The notes beneath the pieces were generated by a model. It was not told the origin of the DNA. It made no database searches and worked only from the letters and a program-made list of their open reading frames with translations. The translations under genes were made by a program, and so were the position numbers. From Acidovorax delafieldii (lineage in GTDB: Bacteria; Pseudomonadota; Gammaproteobacteria; Burkholderiales; Burkholderiaceae_C): a stretch of DNA of 30,886 nucleotides. Location of the stretch: assembly GCA_002377855.1 (NCBI GenBank), contig DFQQ01000021.1, positions 28,489 through 59,374 on the forward strand, given 5' to 3'. Positions 1 to 5,910 of the stretch are shown here, piece by piece (within the stretch, counting starts at the first letter, position 1; each line of letters opens with the position of its first letter).

Positions 1-45
1 GCACACGGCGCGGTGATTCGTGCAGAGGGTGCCTGGCGCCCGGCT

Positions 46-486
46 TCAGCGGGTGCCCGATATATATTGCTCCAACTGTTCGATGATGAACTTCTGCTCC
101 GAGATGATGTCCTTGACGAGGTCTCCGATGGAGATCATGCCCACCAGCTTGCCGTTTTCGACCACTGGCAGGTGACGCAGGCGGTTGGTGCTCATGATCT
201 TCATGCACTGCTCGCTCGTCTGGTGCAGCCGCACGTAGAGCACGTCGGCGGTCATGACGTCACGCACCAGCGTGGCGGCTGAAGTGCGGCCCAGCAACGC
301 AATCTTGCGGGCGTAGTCACGCTCGGTGAAGATCCCCACGATGCGCTCGTCCTCCTGCGTAACCAGCAGGGCCCCGATGCCCTTGTCGGCCATCAGGCGC
401 AGGGCATCAAGCACAGAATCGGCGGGGCGCACGGTGTGCACGGTGGTGTCGGTTTTCGATTTCAGGATCTCGGCAACAACGGTCAT
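46..486 (-). CDS. CBS-domain pair protein
   Basis: This is a 146-residue protein made almost entirely of two CBS motifs (about residues 10-65 and 75-135), the usual layout of stand-alone CBS-pair proteins. Each repeat shows the typical end of a CBS unit, GIFTERDYARK in the first and GMISIGDLVKD in the second. CBS pairs bind adenine nucleotides and act as energy or redox sensors, but the partner is unknown here. The ATG at 486 is preceded on the minus strand by a strong GGGAGG ribosome binding site. The gene lies downstream of the TRAP operon but is separated from it by about 250 bases holding a terminator-like hairpin, so it probably has its own promoter. The family call is firm; the biological role is not known. 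Confidence 0.9.
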   Translation of the reverse strand: MTVVAEILKSKTDTTVHTVRPADSVLDALRLMADKGIGALLVTQEDERIVGIFTERDYARKIALLGRTSAATLVRDVMTADVLYVRLHQTSEQCMKIMSTNRLRHLPVVENGKLVGMISIGDLVKDIISEQKFIIEQLEQYISGTR

Positions 487-546
487 GGCAACCTCCCTGT
501 ACAGCGCAAAGCACGCACAGGCATTTCAGCCCATCTGTGCGATCAA

Positions 547-562
547 TGCAACCGTAGTTGCA
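547..562. promoter_or_regulatory. Perfect dyad upstream of the CBS gene
   Basis: TGCAAC-CGTA-GTTGCA is a perfect 6-bp inverted repeat about 60 bases upstream of the CBS gene start, where a promoter or operator would be expected. No regulator is identified. It could be a chance palindrome. Confidence 0.3.
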
Positions 563-632
563 ACCAAGCTCCATGGGGCGCCCATCCGCCTGCGGTTGAC
601 GCGGCCAGCCCTTGCGAGGCGGGCGCAAAGCA

Positions 633-667
633 CAAAGGCCGGTAGCCCCACGGGGTGCCGGCCTTTG
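633..667 (-). terminator. Hairpin after the TRAP operon
   Basis: CAAAGGCCGG pairs with CCGGCCTTTG, extended inward by CCC/GGG around a short loop, and it lies about 75 bases past the dctP stop. Read on the minus strand it is followed by a broken T-rich stretch; on the plus strand it is followed by GTTTTA. It probably separates the TRAP operon from the CBS gene. Confidence 0.6.
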
Positions 668-739
668 TTTTACGGGGGGCTGGGCAGCCATGCCCCCTGA
701 ATGATGCGGTCAGCTGCCCGTTGGCCCTGACCCAAACTG

Positions 740-1759
740 TTACTTTGCGGCGCGCGCCTGGGCTACGGCACCCTGCACTTCCTTCCACAAGCCCTCGCCC
801 ATGTTCGCGGCGATGCTGGCGTTCACGGCTGCGAGTTTCTCGCGCATGCGGTTGGCTTCGCCCGCAGGCAACTCGTTGACCTGCATGCCCTTGGCTTTCA
901 GGTCGGCGAGCGCCTTGTCGGCTTCGGCGCGCGTGTCCTGGCGCTCGAAGTCGCGGCTCTTCTTGGCAGCGTCCAGCAGCACCTTCTGCTCGGCCTTCGA
1001 CAGGCCATCCCAGTACTTTTTGCTCACCAGTACGATCCAGGGGCTGTAGACGTGGTTGGTGACGGTGAGGTACTTCTGCACCTCATAGAACTTGCTGGAC
1101 AAAATGGTGTTGTACGGGTTTTCCTGACCGTCCACTGTGTTGGTTTCCAGGGCGGTGAAAAGCTCGGAGAACGGCAGCGGCACGGCATTGGCGCCCAGGG
1201 TCTTGAAGCTGTCGAGGAAGACGTTGTTCTGCATCACGCGCAGCTTGATGCCGTTCATGTCCTCCAGCTTTGCCACAGGACGCTTGCTGTTGGTGAGGTT
1301 GCGAAAGCCATTCTCCCAGTACACCAGGCCCACCAGGCCCTTTTCCTGCAGCTTGTCCATCACCTTCTGGCCCACGGGGCCGTCGAGCACCACATCGGCT
1401 TCCTTGGCGTTGTTGAACAGGAAGGGCGTATCCCAGATGGCCATTTCCTTGGTGATGCCCACCAGCGTGGCGGTGGAGCCCACCATCATCTCCTGCGCGC
1501 CACCAATCAAGGCCTGCTGCATCTGCAGGTCAGACCCCAGGGCGGCGGCGCCAATCGCGCGCACACGCATTTTTCCGCCCGACGCTTTTTCCACCTCTTC
1601 AGCAAACAGCTTGGTGGCGCGGCCTTGGTTGGAAGCCTCATTGAGCCCATAGCCAAAGCGAATGATGCGGGGCTTGAAGTCTTGGGCAGCGACCTGAAAC
1701 GAGGCTGCAAAAGCGGCCACCGAGAGAGCGGCCAGCAGGGTGCGACGGAAAGATTTCAT
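740..1759 (-). CDS. dctP: TRAP transporter solute-binding protein (DctP family)
   Basis: This is a periplasmic solute-binding protein of 339 residues, the normal length for DctP. The ATG at 1759 was chosen because it opens a clear signal peptide (MKSFRRTLLAALSV..., likely cleaved after VAA or VAAQ near residue 25) and follows GGAGA at good spacing. Family features include the RFGYGLNEAS stretch at the mature N-terminus, the LRVMQNNVFLDSFKTLGANA region and the VDGQENP motif, which contribute to the carboxylate-binding pocket. It is the last gene of a minus-strand operon with gntK, dctQ and dctM, 35 bases after dctM. The neighbouring gluconokinase and GntR-like regulator suggest gluconate or a related sugar acid as ligand; that is inferred from context, not read from pocket residues. 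Confidence 0.92.
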   Translation of the reverse strand: MKSFRRTLLAALSVAAFAASFQVAAQDFKPRIIRFGYGLNEASNQGRATKLFAEEVEKASGGKMRVRAIGAAALGSDLQMQQALIGGAQEMMVGSTATLVGITKEMAIWDTPFLFNNAKEADVVLDGPVGQKVMDKLQEKGLVGLVYWENGFRNLTNSKRPVAKLEDMNGIKLRVMQNNVFLDSFKTLGANAVPLPFSELFTALETNTVDGQENPYNTILSSKFYEVQKYLTVTNHVYSPWIVLVSKKYWDGLSKAEQKVLLDAAKKSRDFERQDTRAEADKALADLKAKGMQVNELPAGEANRMREKLAAVNASIAANMGEGLWKEVQGAVAQARAAK

Positions 1760-1794
1760 GGTTGTCTCCAGTGGAAAAAGAGGAAGGGGAACGA

Positions 1795-3099
1795 TCAGCG
1801 CAGCCAAACCACCGGGGCGGTCACGATCTGCGGAAACACGACCAGCAAGGCGAGGATGAGCGCATAGGTCAGCAGAAACGGGTTGACGCCTTTGATGACG
1901 CTGTGCATGGAGATACGCCCCACGCCGGCCACTACGTTAAGCACCGTGCCCACGGGCGGCGTGATGAGACCAATGGCACCATTGAGCACGAACATCAGGC
2001 CGAAATACACCGGGTCGATACCCGCCTTCACGGCAATGGGCAGCATGACCGGGGCAAAGATCAAGATGGTGGGCGTGAGATCGAGCGCGGTCCCGATCAG
2101 CACCAGCACGATCATCATCACCGCCATCAAAAGCCGTGGGCTCTCCACCAGCGGGCCGAGCCAAGCGGTCAGCACGTTGGGCAAGTCGGCCAGGGTGATC
2201 ATGTAGCTGGCTACCTGGGCGCCAGCGCACAAGAACATCACGATGGAAGTCGTCTTGGCTGCGCGCACCAGCACACCGTATATTTCGGCCACTTTCATCT
2301 CGCGGTGGATGAACAGCGCCACCATGAGCGCATAGAACGCTGCCACCACCGCAGCCTCGGTGGGGGTGAACACCCCCGACTTCATGCCGCCGATGATGAT
2401 GATGGGCATGAGCATGGCCCAGAACGCCCGGGCCGTGGAGCGTAGGCGTTCTTTGACCGGCAGCGGCTCGCCCTGGGGCAAAACCAGGCCGCGCAGCACC
2501 CAGCGCCACGCAAAAATCAGCCCTGCGCCCATCATCAGCCCCGGCACGATGCCGGAGACAAACAGCGCCGATATCGAGGTGTTGGTCGTCACACCGTAGA
2601 TCACGAACGGCATGGACGGCGGAATGATGGGTGCAATGATGCCGCCCGATGCAATCAAGCCGGCTGAGGTGTTCATGGGGTAGCCCTGCTGACGCATCAT
2701 GGGCAGCAGGATGGTGGCCAGCGCAGCGGTGTCGGCCAGGGCTGATCCGCTCATGCTGGCCATGAGCACGGCCGCGCCAATGGCCACGTACCCCAGCCCG
2801 CCGCGGATGTGCCCCACCCAGGCTTGCGCCATGTCGATGATGCGGCGGCTGATGCCGCCCGAGTTCATCAGTTCACCCGCCAGGATGAAGAAGGGCACGG
2901 CCAGCAGCGGAAAGCTGTCCACCCCCGCCACCAGGTTCTGGGCCAGCAGCTGGGTGTCCCAAAAGTCCAGCACCCAGGCCATGCCAGCGCCGGTGAGCAC
3001 CAGGGCGAGCCCCATGTTCATGCCGGTGCCCATCAGCACCAGCATGCCTGCTGAAAAGACCACGAAGGCCATGGCTTCAGGCGTCATTCCCAGCATCAT
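1795..3099 (-). CDS. dctM: TRAP transporter large permease (DctM family)
   Basis: This is the 12-TM-type large membrane subunit of a tripartite TRAP transporter, 434 residues, which is usual for DctM. Hydrophobic segments run through the whole protein. Family motifs include VPFFILAGELMNSGGISRRI, GGLGYVAIGAAVLMASMSGSA, the IIPPSMPFVIYG segment and the C-terminal LNGAIGLITPPVGTVLNVV. The ATG at 3099 is chosen because its ATGATGA overlaps the dctQ stop, a sign of translational coupling; upstream in-frame starts would overlap dctQ extensively and add non-family sequence. The permease uses a sodium gradient, with DctP delivering substrate and DctQ completing the membrane complex. Confidence 0.94.
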   Translation of the reverse strand: MMLGMTPEAMAFVVFSAGMLVLMGTGMNMGLALVLTGAGMAWVLDFWDTQLLAQNLVAGVDSFPLLAVPFFILAGELMNSGGISRRIIDMAQAWVGHIRGGLGYVAIGAAVLMASMSGSALADTAALATILLPMMRQQGYPMNTSAGLIASGGIIAPIIPPSMPFVIYGVTTNTSISALFVSGIVPGLMMGAGLIFAWRWVLRGLVLPQGEPLPVKERLRSTARAFWAMLMPIIIIGGMKSGVFTPTEAAVVAAFYALMVALFIHREMKVAEIYGVLVRAAKTTSIVMFLCAGAQVASYMITLADLPNVLTAWLGPLVESPRLLMAVMMIVLVLIGTALDLTPTILIFAPVMLPIAVKAGIDPVYFGLMFVLNGAIGLITPPVGTVLNVVAGVGRISMHSVIKGVNPFLLTYALILALLVVFPQIVTAPVVWLR

Positions 3100-3602
3100 T
3101 CGACCTCCGCGCCGTGGCCCAGGTCCAGCGGCTTGCGCAGCACCAGTTCCACCAACGCCATCACACCAATGGCCACCGCACACAACAGCGCTGGCAGGGG
3201 CAACAGAGCGGACGAGTAGCCCAGCACCACCGAATGGCTGCCCATGCCCACGACCACTTGTTGCCACGCACCCCAGCCCAGCATGGTGCATGCGGCAATC
3301 ACGAGCAGGCGTATCAGTGCCGTCAGCAACGCGAAGGCCAAGGGCTTTCGGGCCAGCAGACCCGCCAGGCTGGTGAACGCCATGTGCTCACCGGCCGGGT
3401 AGGCGGCGGCGGCTCCAATGAACACCATCCAGACAAACAGCAGACGCGACAACTCTTCACTGGCCGGCACGCCGCTGCCAAAGCCATAGCGCAACACGAC
3501 GTTGGAGAACACGGCCACCGCCATGATCCCAAGGCACAACGCCATGAGGATGTGGGCAAACCGCGCGACGGGGTGCACGAGTGGCGGAGTTTCGGAATTC
3601 AT
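3096..3602 (-). CDS. dctQ: TRAP transporter small permease (DctQ family)
   Basis: This is a 168-residue membrane protein with four hydrophobic segments, the standard form of the small TRAP permease. Family features include the RYGFGSGVPASEELSRLLFVW segment in the first half (an acidic pair after a short amphipathic stretch) and the AYPAGEHMAF motif. The ATG at 3602 overlaps the gntK stop (ATGA), and the 3' end overlaps the dctM start in the same way, so gntK, dctQ and dctM form a tightly coupled translation unit. It pairs with DctM in the inner membrane. Confidence 0.92.
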   Translation of the reverse strand: MNSETPPLVHPVARFAHILMALCLGIMAVAVFSNVVLRYGFGSGVPASEELSRLLFVWMVFIGAAAAYPAGEHMAFTSLAGLLARKPLAFALLTALIRLLVIAACTMLGWGAWQQVVVGMGSHSVVLGYSSALLPLPALLCAVAIGVMALVELVLRKPLDLGHGAEVE

Positions 3603-4120
3603 GCAACCTCCTGCTGGGCAAGCCAGGCACAAACCTGTTGTTCAAGGGCGGTCAAAGGCAGAGTCGCGTCCACCGTCAGCACGCCGGCTTCACCGGTGGG
3701 GGGCTGCAGCGTGGCGAACTGGCTGTCCACCAGTGCCGCAGAGAAGAAATGGGTCTGCGCCCGGGCTTTGACACGCACCTCCGCTTCGGCGCGGCCAATC
3801 TCCAGAAATACAAAACGCAGCGATGGGCAAGCGGCCCTGAGTTGGTCGCGGTAGGCTTTTTTGAGCGCTGAGCAAGTCAGCACTGCGCCCTGCGTATGCG
3901 CCTGCAGCAGCTGGCCGAGGGTGATCAACCAGCCTTCGCGATCCGCATCGGTCAGCGCGATGCCCTCGCTCATCTTTGCGCGGCTTGCCGCACTGTGGTG
4001 GTCGTCGCCTTCGATCAGGGGCAACTGCAAGGCACGGGCAAGGTCCAAACCCAGGCTGGACTTGCCGCAGCCGGCGACCCCCATGACCACCAGAAACGGC
4101 GGTGATGCACTGAACAACAT
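3599..4120 (-). CDS. gntK: Gluconokinase (GntK family)
   Basis: This cytoplasmic kinase phosphorylates D-gluconate with ATP to 6-phosphogluconate, feeding the Entner-Doudoroff and pentose phosphate routes. The protein is 173 residues, typical of GntK. The P-loop is MGVAGCGKSS at about residues 13-22, followed by the family motifs EGDDHHS (substrate region), the LTDADREGWL segment and CSALKKAYRD. The start at 4120 puts the P-loop at the expected distance from the N-terminus. No clear Shine-Dalgarno is seen, because the space just upstream is occupied by the palindrome at 4122-4138, a candidate operator. It is the first gene of the operon with dctQ, dctM and dctP, and overlaps dctQ by ATGA. Confidence 0.93.
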   Translation of the reverse strand: MLFSASPPFLVVMGVAGCGKSSLGLDLARALQLPLIEGDDHHSAASRAKMSEGIALTDADREGWLITLGQLLQAHTQGAVLTCSALKKAYRDQLRAACPSLRFVFLEIGRAEAEVRVKARAQTHFFSAALVDSQFATLQPPTGEAGVLTVDATLPLTALEQQVCAWLAQQEVA

Positions 4121-4121
4121 A

Positions 4122-4138
4122 TTGGTAGCGCTATCCAA
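4122..4138. promoter_or_regulatory. Candidate GntR operator 1 (gntK side)
   Basis: TTGGTAGCGCTATCCAA is an imperfect palindrome centred on AGCGCT, lying directly against the gntK start. It shares the ten-base word AGCGCTATCC with a second site at 4239-4252. A CG-centred palindrome is the usual form for LacI-family operators. Binding here would block transcription or translation initiation of gntK. Confidence 0.6.
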
Positions 4139-4238
4139 ACAAAAACAAAAAAACACACCCCAACGTCGGGTGTGCAAGCCCCTATTGACCTTGCATAAAG
4201 GGCAAAAAATGAGGGCATACTTCCTTGCCTGCCGCGCA

Positions 4239-4252
4239 GGACAGCGCTATCC
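4239..4252. promoter_or_regulatory. Candidate GntR operator 2 (regulator side)
   Basis: GGACAGCGCTATCC is a near-perfect palindrome (one mismatched pair) sharing AGCGCTATCC with the site at 4122-4138. It lies 38 bases upstream of the proposed start of the LacI-type regulator. The two sites are about 115 bases apart, centre to centre, across the divergent promoter gap, which would allow autoregulation and possibly looping. Confidence 0.6.
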
Positions 4253-4290
4253 TAATTCCACTTCCAAAGAACATCACCGAGGGTAAACCC

Positions 4291-5316
4291 TTGACCAAAC
4301 CCGACACCAAGCGCCGATCCAGTGGTCGCACCACCTTGAGCGACGTGGCCAAGGCGGCGGGCGTAAGCCCTATCACCGCATCGCGCGCATTGCGCGGAGA
4401 GCGCGCGGTCGCCCCCGAGTTGGTGGAGCGAGTGAAAATTGCAGCGCAACAACTGGGCTATGTGCCCGACCCCGCAGCGCGTGCGCTGGCTTCTCAGCGC
4501 AGCGTGCAGGTGCCCGTGTTGGTCCCCCTTCTGTCCAACGCACTGTTTGTGGATGTACTGGACGCCGTGCACCGGGTGCTGTTTCCGCTCGGGTACCAAG
4601 CGCTGATCGGCGTGACGCACTATGACCCCCAGGAAGAGGAGCAATTGCTGCGCACCTATCTGGCGCACCGCCCCGCAGGCCTGCTGGTTACCGGCTTTGA
4701 CCGCACCGAAAATGCGCGGCAGCTGATTGCTGCCAGCGGCGTGCCCTGCGTGCACCTCATGGAGGTGACAGCTGCCGCCGGCGTGTACTGCGCAGGCTTT
4801 TCACAACAAGAGGCCGGCGCGGCCATGGCACAGCACCTGCTGGACCGTGGCTATCGCCATATCGCCTTTGCCGCGGCCCAACTCGATCCGAGAACGCTGC
4901 AGCGTGCAGAGGGTTACCGGCGGAGTCTGAAGAAGGCCGGGATCTACGATGCGCGGCTGGAAATACTCAGCCCCGAGCCTTCCTCCATTCGCCTGGGCGC
5001 GGCGCTGCTGGAAGAGATCATCCGCACCCGCCCGGAAGTGGATGCCATCTTCTTCTGTAACGACGACTTGGCTCAAGGCGGGTTGCTGGCCGCCCAGCGG
5101 CTAGGCATCCCGGTACCCGGCCGTGTCGCCATCGCGGGCTTCAACGATCTGGCCGGCAGTGACCAGATGGTGCCGCCGCTCACCACGGTGCGCACTCCGC
5201 GGGCCGCCATGGGTGAAGCGGGGGCGCACATGCTTCTGGCATTGATGCAAGGGCACAAGCCCGAGCGCAACTCTGTGGACCTGGGGTTTGAGCTGACCGT
5301 GCGCGAGAGCACCTGA
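4291..5316 (+). CDS. gntR: LacI-family regulator, GntR-like (gluconate)
   Basis: This is a repressor of 341 residues from the proposed TTG start. An N-terminal helix-turn-helix (TTLSDVAKAAGVSPITASRALRG, about residues 13-35) is followed by the hinge helix region (PDPAARALAS) and a periplasmic-binding-protein-like sensor domain. The sensor resembles E. coli GntR rather than LacI, for example LLSNALFVDVLDAVH, the CNDDLAQGGLLAAQRLG stretch and VAIAGFNDL. TTG at 4291 is preferred because GAGGG lies 7 bases upstream; a longer in-frame TTG at 4225 would run through the candidate operator. It is transcribed divergently from gntK-dctQMP, which it probably represses until gluconate or a phosphorylated product is present. 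Confidence 0.88.
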   Translation: MTKPDTKRRSSGRTTLSDVAKAAGVSPITASRALRGERAVAPELVERVKIAAQQLGYVPDPAARALASQRSVQVPVLVPLLSNALFVDVLDAVHRVLFPLGYQALIGVTHYDPQEEEQLLRTYLAHRPAGLLVTGFDRTENARQLIAASGVPCVHLMEVTAAAGVYCAGFSQQEAGAAMAQHLLDRGYRHIAFAAAQLDPRTLQRAEGYRRSLKKAGIYDARLEILSPEPSSIRLGAALLEEIIRTRPEVDAIFFCNDDLAQGGLLAAQRLGIPVPGRVAIAGFNDLAGSDQMVPPLTTVRTPRAAMGEAGAHMLLALMQGHKPERNSVDLGFELTVREST

Positions 5317-5328
5317 GCACAGCTCAGG
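5312..5328. terminator. Hairpin overlapping the gntR stop codon
   Basis: CCTGAGC-ACA-GCTCAGG is a perfect 7-bp hairpin that includes the gntR TGA. No T-run follows, so it may be only a weak terminator or an mRNA-stabilising hairpin. Confidence 0.4.
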
Positions 5329-5697
5329 CCAGGTCATCGCACGCCCGAGGTGCCTCCACGTAGTGCGCGGCGCGGGCTAGCGCGGTGTGCGCTGCGCCCT
5401 TGCAGCGCATTTCTCGATGCAGCGTGGCTTCCAGGCAGTCATCAAACTCTGCTGCGACGCCAACGCTCTGATGGGACGGCGTGGCGCCGCTGTATCGCCG
5501 CCCTGCACACCGGCAGGCCTGCCGCAGGCACGAACGACCACGTCGCCCTCCCACCGAACCCGCAGCGCTGTGGGCGCCCTGCCAAGGCAAGCGCCGTCAA
5601 AGTGGCCCCAGTCAGACCGGCGCGCCAGGTGCCACCCGCCAGCGTGCGGTGCCGCTCTGGTCGCAGCCCGTGCCGTTCCAGCGCTCCCCGGCTCCAC
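5329..5697. other. Non-coding stretch between gntR and the nirB promoter
   Basis: No reading frame here has recognisable protein features. It contains a perfect 8-bp inverted repeat, TGCGCTGC (5388-5395) and GCAGCGCA (5402-5409), with a 6-base spacer. It also holds a second GCAC-N7-GTGC word at 5339-5353, a partial NtrC-like dyad far upstream of the sigma-54 promoter. Otherwise nothing is seen. Confidence 0.5.
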
Positions 5698-5712
5698 GCA
5701 CCACAGCAGTGC
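5698..5712. promoter_or_regulatory. Candidate NtrC-binding site
   Basis: GCACCACAGCAGTGC matches the NtrC pattern GCACY-N5-RGTGC. It lies only 7 bases upstream of the -24 element, much closer than the usual 100-150 bases. It may be a governor-type site or a coincidental match. Confidence 0.4.
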
Positions 5713-5719
5713 AACGGTT

Positions 5720-5735
5720 TGGCACGGCGGTTGCT
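5720..5735 (+). promoter_or_regulatory. Sigma-54 (-24/-12) promoter for nirB
   Basis: TGGCACG-GCGG-TTGCT is an exact match to the sigma-54 consensus TGGCACG-N4-TTGCW, with the GG and GC dinucleotides correctly spaced. The predicted transcript start is near 5746, giving a leader of about 165 bases before nirB. Use of RpoN implies an enhancer-binding activator, most likely NtrC, so the operon should respond to nitrogen limitation. Confidence 0.85.
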
Positions 5736-5749
5736 TAATCAGACGTACA

Positions 5750-5870
5750 CCCCTCAGGGGTCATGCAACCCTGGTGCAACGGCGCACTGAGGCGAGCGCG
5801 GACGAAGGCGTCCCCACATGCAGTTTCGAGTCCATCGAAGCGGCATCGTGAGGACGCCTTTTTTGTTTTT
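5750..5870 (+). promoter_or_regulatory. NasT/ANTAR-type attenuator leader of nirB
   Basis: The leader contains CCCC-TCA-GGGG (5750-5760). Next comes a hairpin GTGC-AACGGC-GCAC (core 5774-5787) whose six-base loop has A at position 1 and G at position 4, the signature bound by ANTAR proteins. A second hairpin GGACG-AAGG-CGTCC (5800-5813) follows; its loop fits the ANTAR rule less neatly. The 3' arm of that second hairpin is shared with an intrinsic terminator, GGCGTCC (5807-5813) pairing with GGACGCC (5852-5858), followed by six Ts and a second T-run. The two structures are mutually exclusive, as expected for NasT- or NasR-dependent antitermination triggered by nitrate or nitrite. The nasT gene itself is not in this window. 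Confidence 0.75.
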
Positions 5871-5910
5871 GGCATCGCACAGGCGATGGAAGCACGACGG
5901 AGCGAAGACG

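Noticed and set aside
1..45. Possible gene or terminator at the left edge
   Set aside because: Only 45 bases after the CBS stop codon, with no clear hairpin or frame to support a call.
5350..5851. Several overlapping open frames between gntR and nirB
   Set aside because: All overlap the sigma-54 promoter and attenuator or lack any family resemblance, and none has a ribosome binding site.
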